Positions 45,201 through 61,898 of a stretch of DNA of 64,000 bases are shown in pieces. The notes under the pieces were generated by a model. That model did no database searches. It saw only the letters and a list, made by a program, of their open reading frames with translations, and was not told the DNA's origin. Within the stretch, counting starts at the first letter, position 1. Every line of letters starts with the position of its first letter. The stretch spans positions 372,001 to 436,000 of the forward strand of contig JAIWZP010000025.1 of the NCBI GenBank assembly GCA_025201375.1, in the 5' to 3' direction. The translations under genes were made by a program, and so were the position numbers. This stretch comes from Gongronella butleri. Lineage: Eukaryota > Mucoromycota > Mucoromycetes > Mucorales > Cunninghamellaceae.

Positions 45201-46015
45201 TGCTAAATCTCAAAACCATGAAACTCGTGGTTTTGTGCATTTCATCGGTTTCCTGTTGATTGGTGTACCATACGTTTTTGAAAGAGAAATTCAATATCAA
45301 ATACATTCAAGATGCATCATTGCATGTTTGAAGTGATAAAATCGAAAAAGGGGATGGAAATGATGCTTTTGTGTATTTTCTCGGGTGTTATCATAGCTGA
45401 TTGATATTTCTTTTTCAAACAGATCCAGAAAGTCGTTCCAATTTTATTGGACCTCTAGCCATCAAATTGCTACCAGCCCCGTGTGCAGATGCCTCTCCAT
45501 CAAGCTGTTCAAAGTTGATCTATGATGTCGTCCAGTCATCAAGTGCGGACAGGCGGCTTTTACAGTGCCATGCGCACTCTAATTGGTGCTCTTCCTTCTT
45601 TTATTATATATGACACGGTGCATATTCAAAGAAACCAGGACATTATACACAAGTTGGGAAAAATTTCAACAGATGCGCGTGCAAAGACACTTTGCAGTGA
45701 GCATTTGATGCCTTGACGGGGCAGTTCCAAGTCCGCCACGCGTCTGGTCGGGCAGCTCAATCGAGTGCGACACGCGTGCATTGAATCCATTTCTTTGCCA
45801 AGGTAATTTTATTGTCCAAAGACGAGATCAAAAAAGAAGAAGCTCTCAGAGATGCATCTATTTGGGTGTAAGTGGCCATAAAAAAATAGACGGATGTGAA
45901 GAAAGTGGGGAGGAGGGGGCGCGGGAAGGGGGAAGAAGAAAGGATATCATACGCGTTGCACCCAAACAAAGGGGAAAAAAGGGGGAGGAGAAGAAACGGA
46001 GGGAGGGGATGAATT
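45201..46015. other. Gene-free AT-rich flank of the satellite
   Basis: No gene seen. The open frames at 45127-45716 lack start context, introns and host-like codon use. From about 45890 to 46015 the plus strand is purine-rich, in the 3' flank of the TVP23 gene. Confidence 0.4.
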
Positions 46016-46937
46016 TCAGCGAGTGGTGAAGAATTTGCCAAGACCGGACGACACGGCCTTGCCCACCAAACCGGCGCTGCCAGTCAGGGAACCAAAGGCG
46101 GCCTGGGCGGTCATGTTGGACGCCCATTTTCGCTTGGCATCCTTGTCACACTGCGTGTAGCCAACGACGTTGGCCATGTTGAGCACAATGGCCACGACAA
46201 CAATGACGAGCCATGTGAATTTGAACGTGAAAATGCAGCTCAAGGCGAACAAGATCCATAAAACGGGCGTGCCGTACAAAACGGTCCAAAACAGGCGCGA
46301 ATCCGCGGCATTGGAAGGGCGATTGGGCTGCACGCATACGAAAAAAAAGCGAGAGAGAGAAATTAAAACACGCGTTGCGTCCCTTTTTTTTTTTCTTTTT
46401 TGTTTCCTATTTTTTTTTTTCGCCAATGCCATGGCCATTGTGTCATACCAAGCTCTCAAAGGACCATTTGTTTGACCCGTCGTCCTGAATCTCGTTCCAC
46501 CAGCGCAGACCGACCAAGAGGCGGCCACTGACATTTTTGACTGTCCAAAAGTCGAATGCCAAGAGGAGAATGGTAATGACAAAGACCAAAGTGAAATTGT
46601 CGGTGAAAATGGAGCCAAGGAGATACATGAGGAGCGCGCCGAGGCGGAAGGCAAGGAAGAAAAAGGCAGCAACGGGATGGCTATGGACACAACCAAGGGC
46701 AAAAAGGGTGAGTGTTGTTGGTCGAAACGCGCCAATTGAGTGGTAAAATTACCTGGAATTGTCGAAATACTCGCGCACAACGTTTGAATTCTTTGCAGGG
46801 TCGTTGCTAGCAATATTGCCTGTGTTTGACGCGCGTGTGTTGCCAGTGGCGGCAGACTGGGGCCGCTGGGCCTCTAGATCCGTGTCGGCAGCAATTTCAG
46901 CGGCATTGCCAAGCAACGTTTCTCGGCTTTCATCCAC
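46016..46937 (-). CDS. TVP23: Golgi membrane protein TVP23
   Basis: Three exons on the minus strand: 46937-46753, then about 46680-46448, then about 46327-46016. The central block TVKNVSGRLLVGLRWWNEI is the signature of the TVP23/FAM18 family. Four membrane spans follow the usual pattern (HPVAAFFFLAFRLGALLMYLL; FTLVFVITILLLAFDFW; LFWTVLYGTPVLWILFALSCIF split here as two calls; WLVIVVVAIVLNMANVVGY). The N-terminus is hydrophilic. TVP23 is a Golgi/TGN protein with a role in retrieval traffic alongside Yip proteins. The N-terminal extension of about 60 residues is longer than in yeast. The gene sits between the satellite flank and the LUC7-like gene. Confidence 0.9.
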
Positions 46938-47111
46938 CTGTCATGACAATAAAAAGAAGGGCAAGCCGTGAGTATCATCAAAAGTGTGTATTTCATGCCC
47001 AGGGTATGCATACCATGGTGCTCTGTGTGCTTTATTTGTTGAAAAAAAGGAGAAAAGCAGAGGTATGGAAAAGAAAAAGGGAAGAAAGAGAAAGAGGAGT
47101 GGGCCAATTGA

Positions 47112-48017
47112 TCAGACAGGAGGACAGGAATGCTGTTGCTGGTCTGTGGCGGACTTTTGAATATTGGCCAAATGTTGCTCGATCATCAGATAGGCTACGT
47201 GGACCTATGACACCGCCAAAATATGAGACAAAAAAAAAAAAAAAAAAAAGAAAAAAAAAGAAAAGCGCGTATTTTACCTTTGTTCCAGCGTGTGCTTGGC
47301 GAGCTTCCTCATCACTGGGTACAATGCACGCGCATTGATTGCACACCTCGACGAATTGGTCTTGTTGATGCGCCGATGCTTGCTTGTAGAGCTGTTCCAT
47401 GCTTTTGATGTGCTTTAAAATACGATCGGGCGTGATCTTGTCGTTGTTAAGAAACTCGCGCTCCAGTGCGATCTGTGCCTTGTCCATTTTGTCTTTCTAT
47501 CCAGAAAAAAAAATGAATACCTCGGGCAAAACGCGTCTTTTTTGCTGTTTCGCACAATAGCGGGGTCGAATTTGCTCGCGTGTGCAATTGAGACGTTCTT
47601 GGCAACAAGATGATCTCGATTGGTCAATGCCTTTTGAAGATTTTCAATGTGCCCAGGAAGGCTCTCGTCCCTGTATTCCTCGAGAATTTTGCGCGCGCCT
47701 TCTCCGTGGTGTTTGGGGCAGCGACCCATGTCGTGCGTCTAAAACATGCGTCAGACAAGGTTCTGATATGCACAGCATGCCTATTATGAAAGCTTACAGT
47801 GGACCTGAAGGTGCAAAAAAGAAAAAAAAAAGAAGAAACAAAAGCGGGATCAGCTCGACGACGTTTGTTTGGGCGCGTTGTTTTACTCAAACACGTCATA
47901 GACGCATAGACCATTTATATAGTCTTGACACACGTCTACAAAAGAAAGTAAAAGAAAATAAAAAGGTGGAAAGAGGCGAAAGAAAGGGAGAATAGAGTGT
48001 CTTTTACCTTGGTCCAT
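47112..48017 (-). CDS. LUC7-like compact zinc-finger protein
   Basis: A five-exon model on the minus strand. A 10-base first exon (48017-48008, ATGGACCAAG) joins 47935-47895, then 47742 to about 47567, then about 47497-47278, then about 47204-47112. The first CCCH-type finger reads DVCQDYINGLCVYD then MGRCPKHH; the second is EVCNQCACIVPSDEEARQAH with a following VHVAYLMI. The order matches LUC7 proteins, U1 snRNP partners that help choose 5' splice sites. It lacks the N-terminal helix and RS tail, so it is smaller than yeast or human forms. The phase is kept only if two introns begin GTGTTT and GTGCGA, which are poor donors; frameshifts are the alternative. Confidence 0.6.
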
Positions 48018-48332
48018 AGGCGAAGACCACAAAAAAGTGTGAAAGAAAAAGGCAAGGCACGCGCTGGGTTTGAATCGAAAGAAAAAAAAAGGCGGGCGCC
48101 CCCTTTTGTCACCTTTTTTTGCTTTCTTGTGTCTATTTCTTGTTTGTTGTCTCTTTTTCTTCTTCTTGACTCTTTTTTTTTTCCCCTCTTCTTTCTTCCC
48201 TCTCTTTCCCTGTTTCCTCCGCTTTTAGGTGAACGTTTGTGCTTCACCGTCCTTGTTTCTTTGCCTCCAAGTGCCTATTCGTTTCCATTTGTCCTTCCTT
48301 CCGCGCGCCGATAAACAACAATCCCAGCGACC

Positions 48333-52763
<4,431 letters not shown>

Positions 52764-53493
52764 AAAAAAAGCACTCTTGTGGTGCTTTTTTTTTGCTTTT
52801 CTTCGTCGTTTCTTTCTTTTTTGTTACTTTTTTCTTGGCCTGTTGCTTAGATCCACCACCACCACCACCCATCCCCACCCTCTCTTTGTTGACGCTTCGT
52901 TTTTTTTTTTTCTCTCCTCCTCACCCCCCGTTCTTTTTCCCTTGACATCTCGCCATCTGTCTTTTTTTTTTCCACACTTTTCCCGCCACGCACAACACAC
53001 CACACCCAATGTTGCATATTTTCCTTCTCCCTCCCTACCTTCAATATACAAAATATATCTTTTGATGGCCCCTTGTCTATTTGCCCTTGCCAATTCGCAG
53101 GAAAAAAAAATAAAAAGCGCGCGTTTTGTGTTTCCCTTGTCTCCATTTTTGCATGGGCCAGGCTGGCCATGCACGTCACGTTGCACAAGCATGAATTTCA
53201 TGCAGCTCTTTATTTTCCGTCGATCGCGCGCAAACCCGCTTCAATGTTGCCAATGGTGCCTCCTTTTTTGTTTCTTTTGAATTTTCTGGTCTGTTGCCTC
53301 CGGATTTGCCCCTTTAACAGTGCCCCTTAGGAGCATTTTTATTGCTTTCTCACATTGCTTTCAGCATCGGTCTCTCTCTTTTTCCTCTTGCTCTTTTTTT
53401 TACTACTCTTTTTGTTGCCCCCTTTTGCCTTTTTTTTCCCTTTTTATTGTTGCAACCATTGAACGCCACGCCTCGCCACCGCATCCAACGCGA
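52764..53493. other. Intergenic, pyrimidine-rich
   Basis: No gene. Much of the plus strand is C/T-rich (52780-53000 and 53340-53450), with a (CCA)n patch at 52852-52872. The right part is the likely promoter and leader of the PH-domain gene. Confidence 0.45.
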
Positions 53494-56400
53494 ATGACGG
53501 ATATCAAAGTACACAAATAAAAAAAACGTGAACATGCTCTTGCAGCGCCTCACAATACTCTTTTATTTTTTTAAATTGGGTGTAGGAGACGTTTCTTGAG
53601 CTGGAGCTCGCTGTAAGGATGCGTCTACGCGCGCGAATTTGTTTTCGCAGTCAAGGAGCATACAAGGGGAACAAAAAAAAAAAAAAAGGGACAATGAATT
53701 GAATATGTGTGCGTTTTTTTTTCTTTGCAGGTACAAAGGATGACCCACACAGAACAGGGGCAATGGCCACCACGCATGGGCCAGACGGCACTGGAAAGGC
53801 TCCAGGAACTGCATGACCTCCTGGAGCACCAGCGGCACTCCCTTCAAAGCATGACGGTCGAACATCAGGATGCACAACAGACCATCACACGTCTAACGAG
53901 CCAATTGCGTCAGCGCGCCGACGATTTAGGTAACGAATTAAAAAAAAAAAAGCAGGGGCACACGCACACACACACACACAAAAAAAGAGGGGATGCGGGC
54001 AATGGGCGTCTTTATTTGTTTGGATGCCGGTCCTTGTCGATCTTTCGCTCTTTTCTCTCTCTTTTTTTCTTTCTTTCTTTGTTTGTCTTAGCACCCATAC
54101 CTGCCGCCCCCCTTTTTTTTTGCTTGCTCTCGGTCCCGTGTTTATTTTGTCCTTCTTCCTCTCTTTCTGCCTTTTGTTTTCTCGCTTCACTTGGCACTTG
54201 CCTGCAAGCTGCCGCTTCATTGATTATTGTGATTCTTATTTGACGCACCGCACGGCCCTCTTTATCGCGCGGCAACGCTCACTTTCAGCCTTGTCGACGC
54301 GTCACCATCCTCTCCACTGTCCCTTTCACCCACTCCCTTCCTTTTTCATCGACCGTGGTCCTTTTATTTTCCATATCGCGCGCCTGTCCGCCGTTTACCC
54401 CCTCTTTTTGCCCATTTTTTGAGCCATTTGTCGGGGTTGACTGATGTTCTTTTCCTTTTACGATGACCTGATACGATTAGAAAGCAGCAAGGAAGACATT
54501 TGGAACTTGGAACTTGCAAAGCAAGAGGTGTGCCAGCAAGTGGACGTGCTTCAGCAGAAATTGCAGCGTGCTTTGATGGAACAACAACGACTTGCGCAGC
54601 AAGAGGCCAATACGCGACAGGAATTGGATGCGCTCAAGCAGCAACACATGCATTGTCAAGACGCGTTCGACCAGGCACGCCACGATAAACTTGATTTGGC
54701 CATCACAAAACGCCGTTTGGCTGTGTTGCAAGGCCGCCGCGCGTCCACGGCCTTGTCATCGAACACAAACACATCCGACGCCGCCACGGCCAACTTTTTA
54801 GCCGACGCGCACCACCAAAATCACGCCAATCGCATGAGCATGCCGCCATTGTCCGTAACGCCGTCACATTCCATGCCACCCATCTCGAGTAAGAAAAAGG
54901 AGGCCCAACAACGCGAAACCGTCGAGCTCCAGGCCAGTCTGGCACGCGCACACGACACCATGGCCGGACTCCAAGCCGCACTGGACAATGAACGTGCCAA
55001 GCGCGTGCAAATGGAGCAATTGTGGCGCGACGCTCAGGAAACCATCGAAAAGACGCGTCTTGAGCACCATCATGCTCTCCATGCCAACCGGGTCAATGTG
55101 TCGGAGCCATTGCCAGCCGCCACAGGGACATTACCGCCATGCCTGCCGCCATCCGTGCTGCTCATGAGCCCCGAGCAGTCCAATATTGAAATGAGCGATT
55201 CGGAAAAGGACGACGATGACGGCGAAAACGAAAAAACGCGTATCGACAAGATCAATCGCACTACTCATCCAATGCCATCATTGCAACCACTTGGCTCGAT
55301 GCTCGACACCATGTTGGATCATCCGCCCGATTCGGCACTGCCAGCCTCTGCTCACACGCAGCAAACGACCCTCGACAACGAATTGTCCATGGCCAATGTC
55401 AATGCACCCACCAAACGTCGTTTATTGTCCATGGTTGCCCTGCCTTGCCACTCAAATATCGCCATTTCACCCAAAATCGACGGCAACGCGTCCGAAAGGT
55501 CGACGACGCCCGTCCAGCCATTTGTACTCAGTAACAGCGCGTCGACTTCCACTTCGCCACGCACGTCGCCAAGACTGTCCGCCGAAGATGAGACCAATTC
55601 CTTGTCGCTTTCTCTTTCGCTCCCCTCGGCGGCCATGCTCACCGGGAAAACGAACCAAGACACCGAGCTCACCTTTGGCTCGCTGCTCTCGACAGAAAGC
55701 TACATTTACCAGCCGCTGCGCCACCGCGCCAATGCAATTGCTGACAAGGATGAGCATGAAGACGACTATTCAGCCCAATGTCGCACGTCTCGGTCCCTGA
55801 TGCAGCACCATCAGGTGTCCGCACCCAACCTGGCACCGCCCCCGTCGTCATGGCGCGTCGAATCGTCTTCGTCACCATCGGCCAGCACATCTCATCTCGT
55901 CTTGTCACCGAATCTCCGTCAAACAGCATCAACCATACACCTCGGCGTCTCAAAGGACAATTTGGCGACGGATGTCCAGGATCCGCACTTGACAAACATG
56001 CCCGCATCATCATCAAACAGCATCCGTGCACTGACAACCACCATGATTGGCACTTGGATGTGGAAATATCCGCGCAAATGGGTCGGAAATGGTCTTTCGC
56101 ACAAGCGCCAGCGCCGGTTCGTCTGGTTGCACCCGTACTCGAAAACACTTTATTGGAGCCACCACGAACCAGGCGTACAAGAGCGATACGAGTGCCACAC
56201 AAAGTCGGGTAAAAGACGGAGAAGGGGGGAAAAAAACAGGGGAAAAAAAAAGACACGACGCGCATGTTGAATTTGCCCTGATTTTTTTTTTTTTTTTTTT
56301 GGCTACATTTAGTGCTTGTCGAGTCATTCATGATTATTGACGACTGTCCCGCTCATGTACCGAGTTTCTATATCCAGGCGGCCAGCCGCAGCATCAAGAT

Positions 56401-56851
56401 CCAATGCATGGACGAGCTTAGCTACAGCGCGTGGTTCAAATCGCTCAAATACCTGCTGATTGACGCCCCGCCTCTGTCGGAACGGTCCCAGATCACGTCT
56501 GACGACGTTAATGAGCCAAATGCATCCCAATTAGTCGCCGACGCGTCCACCATCACGGTGGAATCCACCTCTGACGTGCCGCCACCACCACTTGAATCGC
56601 TTTCCACAGCACCAGCGCCTGTGCCACGTGCCCCCGTGGATGCCAGCACAGCCTCCGCCGCGTTCAAGCGCAAACACCGTAGATTGACACAATTGCTGAG
56701 GCATCACCCGCCCTCGTACCAGATGGACACTCAATTGAGCAATGCCACACGCCACAGCACTTATTACCCACCGCTGCCATCATCCTCCACTGCCCACGGA
56801 TCAAAATCTAACGCCGTCACCTCATCGCATCGAAAAACAATCTACTTTTAG
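53494..56851 (+). CDS. Num1/Mcp5-like protein: coiled coil plus Mcp5-type PH domain
   Basis: Four exons in phase: 53494-53508, 53731-53929, 54481-56208 and 56313-56851. The first encodes only MTDIK; the second intron is unusually long (551 bases) and pyrimidine-rich. Two long coiled coils lie at about 20-70 and 75-150, with a third near 230-290. A long low-complexity Ser/Pro-rich middle follows. The PH domain starts TMIGTWMWKYPRKW, continues RRFVWLHPYSKTLYWSH and ends AWFKSLKYLLI, the Mcp5/Num1 PH signature. In yeasts this class binds PI(4,5)P2 at the cell cortex and anchors mitochondria and dynein. The same role is inferred. A conventional Num1 is far longer, so this is a reduced form. Confidence 0.85.
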
Positions 56852-58831
56852 ATACAACGGTCGACTTGTTTCCATCCCTACAACCCGTTTTGCCTGCTTG
56901 CCTCGTAATTCTCAACCTCACGCGCATCTTTTTTAATCGTTGTAATATCATCTTTCATCGCATGTCTCCATCATCATTCTACTTTTACTATTAAAATTTC
57001 CCATTTCAAAGGGCCACTGCCCTGTCAACTGATTTAACTTGTTCGCTCCCTATTAATTCCGTACTTCCAGGTACATGTGGATTCACTCCATGCGTTGTAT
57101 GTGCCGCTGGAATCGGTTTACTGGACAAGCTTTATAGAAACAATCGAATTTAGATGAATTAAGCTTATGCCTTGCCAATCAGACGCTATACAGCATCGCA
57201 AATCATGCTTGTATCATCCAAAATTTTGCATTAAATTATATAGGCGCGTCTCTTTTTGACAAGTCATATAAACATGGAGTTGGCCAAGTCGTCATGCAGG
57301 TGAAACCAAAAAAAATTAACATTTCCACAAAGTCAGCATTGTCTCTCGAAAATATTTTGTGGACCGCTGTGAAAATAATGGTTACGATCGAAAGAGACAT
57401 GTCCGGATGTCATTTCCTGATTGCCTGCTGGCACGATAACAAGCTTTACACGGTTGCAAAAGTCGGCCAAACATTGAATTAATTTTCAATTTCAATTTTC
57501 TCGACAGCTGGAAAAGCAAACAGGGGCGCCTTTAACGTGTCGTATGCAGCTGCTGAGTCTCGGTAGAATGACACCAATTTCACAAGGTTCAGAACAAACC
57601 CGACAGAAAAAAGCTAATTTTTCAACAAAAATTTTAATGGTGATATACTCGATACAGTAATAGTCTAGTCGACCTGTGATTTTTATTCCAGAAATACTAA
57701 CAAACAGGAGGGCAAAACATCTTGAATGACTTGCAGCGCGCCAGTTTGGCTTTGACCATTTTGCGGCCTACCCAGCGCACAAAAATGTGCAAAATATTGT
57801 TGCGCTTAGGAATTTTATAAGCTTTTTTGTTGCAAACGTTGCGCTGATTGCGATGCAGCTATTTTTGAGCGGTCTCGTCCAAGCAGATGGCGAGATGAAT
57901 GTACCTAGTTCAAATTCGAGACGTTTGGCATTTACCTGCCAAGAAAGAGCAAGATCCAGCTGCTCGATGATGGCCAATGAGCAATTTTCAATAAAAAACG
58001 TCAATGGCGAATTGCTGAGGAAAAACGCGCCCATAAAGCTCCGCGGACGCGTCCACTGGCAAGAAAACTTCCAGCTGCATGGATTTGATTAGAAACAGGC
58101 GCGTGTAACGCGACGCTTGACGCGGTTTATCACGCGTGGAAAATGGCCATAATAGGGGCCGTTCTTCAAAACGTTCCAAGTCTGCTGAATTTCGGATTTT
58201 TCACAGATCACTGGTACCTACAAGCGCGCAAAAACATACTCTTTCTGATAATCTTGGTTTCAAGGGGCCGTGTGCAATTGTTGTTAAGAGAGCTTTGTGT
58301 CGAAAATGAGGCTACAACGGAGCAGGGATGCTCGAAAATTGACAATGCGCGCCACCTAGTGATCGCAGATTCACAACGATTGGCTTACTTGTTGAACGAG
58401 AAGCGTGAAATATTTAGTTAGAGCTAACGATTACTTGGTAAATAGTAAACACGGTCGAAACACAAAATAAATTGTCTCGATCGCAAATGTCTCTGTAGCC
58501 TTTCAAGTTGACTGCCTGTTCTATTGCATCGTGCATAATTCTAGCAACTTAGGCACAACAATCTGCGCTGAGTTAAGGATCCAAGTCTCAATCAGCATTG
58601 TGCAGAGCATCAGCGCGCCTGCAACAATTTGAGATTCAATACCGTTAAATCGACTCCAATTCTATAGCAAAAATTATACCTTTGACCATTGAATGCACTG
58701 CCAACATGCTTAAAGAATCATAGACTCTCTTGTTGGATTTTTTCATGGCCAAAATAGGCGTTTTTGATAAAAAAAATTGCAAATATGAGGAAAAGGGGTA
58801 AACACTGTGATATTTTAATTGACAAGAGTCT
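56852..58831. other. Gene-free repeat-rich interval
   Basis: It contains the third copy of the dispersed repeat and related fragments from about 57500 to 58410. No gene is supported; the frames at 57294, 57787 and 58143 are repeat-derived or AT-rich. Confidence 0.5.
57500..58410 (+). repeat. Longest copy of the dispersed repeat
   Basis: Fragments match four other places in order: 57500-57570 with about 1930-2000; 57655-57795 with 6290-6475; 57826-57930 with 7590-7700; and 57950-58410 with 33820-34460 and the reverse complement of 24470-25140. The block GACGCTTGACGCGGTTTATC is shared exactly with 34004-34023. This copy suggests the other pieces are parts of one element of about 0.9 kb or more. 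Confidence 0.7.
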
Positions 58832-60069
58832 CTAGCAGCAGCCTTGCTTTTGGTCCGCTGTGTCTTGAGTGAATGAAATAGTCTCGCCAGCCGTGGGACG
58901 AACCACATCGTTGGAAGATTCGAGCGCCTTGTTGGATACAATGCGGTAGATTTCTGTCCAAGAGAAAAAAACGCGTGCATGAGATGAATTTGTTTGTCAT
59001 GTGACGTATGACGCGCTTGAGCGCTTGGGCGTTACGCGATGCGTAGTGACAGAATATTTTCATGCGTCTTTGAAGCAAACTTTTGTTCTTACCGGTCAAA
59101 ATGCGCTGGAAAGCCAATTCAACGTTGCTCGAGTCCAAGGCAGATGTCTCGATGAACGAGAGACCTAATTGCGTACAAGAAACGCTCGTGAGTGAGGACA
59201 CCCGTGCACCAGGTGGTGAAAAGAGCACTAAACACGATTATTTTACCATTGTCGGCGGCAAATTGTTTGGCTTCCTCGGTGGACACGGCTCGGATGTGGC
59301 GCAAATCACTCTTGTTGCCGACGAGCATCACTACAATGTTGGCATCGGCGTGGTCACGCAATTCCTTCAGCCAGCGATTCACGTTTTCGTACGTTTGATG
59401 CTTGGCAATGTCGTACACGAGCAGCGCACCCACGGCACCACGGTAATATGCGCTTGTAATCGCGCGATAGCGCTCTTGGCCAGCTGCTCGGCAGAAAAAA
59501 AAGGGGGGGTCAGATGGCAATTGGGCCCACAAAAACAGCAAAAACACAAGTATGCGCGACTTTTCGTGTATCCTGCCAGTTGTCCTTGACGCATTTTATG
59601 CAAAACACGCGTTGACCCTTTACCTGTGTCCCAAATTTGTGCCTTGACCGTCTTGTTGTCGACCTGGACACTGCGTGTGGCAAATTCGACACCAATCGTG
59701 CTTTTAGATTCCAAGTTAAATTCATTGCGCGTAAACCGAGCAAGCAAATTGGTCTTGCCTATAAGTGGTCAAATGGCGCACGTCAAGGGGCAAAAAAAAA
59801 AGGGGGGGCGACGGACAGTGAGAATCCAGTCAAATCCTGTAAATCACATGGCACACGCGCCGATGTGAGCGTTTTTGGGCGTCGTCGACGTCTTACCAGT
59901 GCCCGAGTCGCCAATCAAGACAACTGACCAAGGAAAAACAACGAGGCAAAGGAGCCAATAAAAGGAGAAAAAGAAGCGCGAGTGAGGTCGTGTGAGGTCT
60001 TTTGGGGAAAGACGTGTTTTTGACATTTTTACCCTTGAAAAGAAAATCATATTCGTCGTCGCGACTCAT
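58832..60069 (-). CDS. Rab11/Ypt31-type small GTPase
   Basis: Several exons on the minus strand. It begins [13 protein letters not shown], typical of Rab11. GTPase boxes in order: [12 protein letters not shown] (G1), [12 protein letters not shown] (effector loop), [29 protein letters not shown] (G3 region, given in parts: WDT then [16 protein letters not shown] with an intron between), GNKSDL (G4) and ETSALDS (G5). The C-terminus ends KQGCC, a double-Cys prenylation site. Rab11/Ypt31 controls traffic from the TGN and recycling endosomes to the surface and is important for polarised hyphal growth. The usual G1 is GDSGVGKS; here it is GDSGTGKT with Thr in both places, still compatible with nucleotide binding. 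Confidence 0.93.
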
Positions 60070-60969
60070 AGTGTCAATAGCTGGGGAGATGAAAACAAAA
60101 AAAAAGAGCAAACGACGCAGGAACAAGCGAGAAAGAGAGAGAAAAAAAGCAGGGGATGCCGTGACACAAAGCGTGGCAGCCGCTTTTTTATATTTTGCAG
60201 TGCCCCAACCTGCCAATTCATTGGTACGCCGACCGTTTCCATTGAGTCTGGCCCGCAGTAATGGCCGTGTTGCTCTTTGTGCGCCCTGGAAAAAGATTAA
60301 AAAAATCATGCGTTTATGCGCCTCCCGCACGGAAAAGTGCAGCCATTGAACCAGTGCATGTGAGCTTTGTGCATGCCAGGATGCACCCCTCGTCAAAGGG
60401 TGCAACGGCGGCTGCATCTATCCTTAGCCCAAGGGGCAACATGTAAACAAAGCGCTTCATTGCTCAAAAATCTTTTTTTTTCAAGTTATTGCGTCCATCC
60501 GCCTCATTGCATTCCTTGTCAGTCTAAGAGCACGCTTTTCGGACGTGCATGACCATACTGCTTCACTTCAATGTGTGCTTCTTTCCTGTCCAGCGCGAAA
60601 AGTTGATCAAAAAAGGCAATTGTACGTGTCTGCCTGCCTGCATCTGCCATGAGCGATGAGCCCCACAAAAACAGCGTACAACGCCTTTGCTTTAGCTTTT
60701 TTTTTTTTTTGCGATTTCTTCTTAATTGCACGAATAAACATGAAATTGAAAGGTTTTTCACTAAAATTCACGGAAAATGTCACCCTGATTTGCGACCTCG
60801 TTTCAATGGGCGCACGCGCCGAAGTCCAATTGTGAGTGAGATGGTGAGTGATGCATTTTAAAGCCCGCCGTGCACTGGGGGGGCCCTGCAAAAATTTGAT
60901 GTCCCGTTGGTAAATAATCTTTTTCTTCCTCTCATCCCCACTCTTCTTTTTTAACCCTTCTCTTACACT
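60070..60969. other. Divergent promoter region
   Basis: It lies between the Rab11 gene and the SDHC gene. It has a purine-rich tract at 60085-60165 on the plus strand (Rab11 leader), a pyrimidine tract before 60970 (SDHC leader) and no credible gene. Confidence 0.5.
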
Positions 60970-61898
60970 ATGTTGGCTACTCGTTCCATCTTGAAAACCG
61001 TTGCTCAGAGTAGGATTTCGATGGAATTGGCTCATTTTTACGAGAATTGCCCTTGCTCACTCGACTTTTTTCTTGTTTAGATCCTTCTGCTCGTGCCATT
61101 GCCTTCAAGAATGTCGCTGGCGTGCCCATGGGCGTGAGGTACAGCCATAACACGAGCGCCACCCCTTTTCGAACGCGACCATTGACTCATTCTCATACCA
61201 ATTGCTTGTTTTTCTAGACATTTTAACGGCACCCGCGCCACGCAAGCCCAGTCGCCCGCCGCCGAGACCGAAATCCTGCGCCAGCAGCGCAAGGTCCGCC
61301 CTGTGTCGCCTCACTTGTCCATCTACCAGCCCCAGATCACCTGGTACCTGTCTGGTCTTCACCGTCTCACTGGTTCCATTATTGGTGGTGGTAAGAAACG
61401 ATGCAAAGATGCGCAGCACCATCAAAATGGCACTTTTGCGCCTTTTTTTCGCTCCATTTGACTGATCATTGCCCATTGCGCCCGTCCATTGTTCTTGTTT
61501 CTAGGCATGTACCTCGGTGCCATTGGCTACTTGGCTCTCCCTGCCGTCGGCGTGCCTGTCGATTCCGCTAGCGTCATTGCTGCCGTTGCCGGCGCCCCCG
61601 TCGCCCTCAAGGTTCTCGCCAAGCTGACCATCGCCACTCCCTTTGTCTTCCACAGCCTCAACGGCATCCGCCACTTGGTAAGTCGAGCCCACTGAGAGCA
61701 ATTGGGTCATGAAAATACACAAAATAGAGAGAAAAACGGAGAAAAACGGAAATGGACGTGGATTTGACGCGATTTTACGCGTTCCTTTTGTAGGTGTGGG
61801 ACGCGACAAAGTTCATCGACATCAAGAGCGTCTATACCACCGGCTACGCTGTCATCGGTGGCACCGTCCTTGGCTCTTTGTACCTGGCCAGCTTGTAG
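60970..61898 (+). CDS. SDH3: Succinate dehydrogenase cytochrome b560 subunit (SDHC)
   Basis: Five exons: MLATRSILKTVAQ, then NPSARAIAFKNVAGVPMG, then HFNGTRATQ...GSIIGG, then MYLGAIGYLALP...IRHL, then VWDATKFIDIKSVYTTGYAV to the stop. The signature RPVSPHLSIYQPQITWYLSG followed by LHRLTGSI holds the conserved Ser and Arg near the ubiquinone site, and the heme-ligand His lies in FHSLNGIRHL. There are three membrane spans and an N-terminal mitochondrial presequence. The protein anchors complex II in the inner membrane and passes electrons to ubiquinone. The last exon begins after a 112-base intron. Length and order are normal for fungi. Confidence 0.93.

Noticed and set aside
53707..54243. 178-codon frame past the second exon of the PH-domain gene
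   Set aside because: Past 53929 it reads an intron with a CA repeat and pyrimidine tract; the splice to 54481 keeps phase instead.
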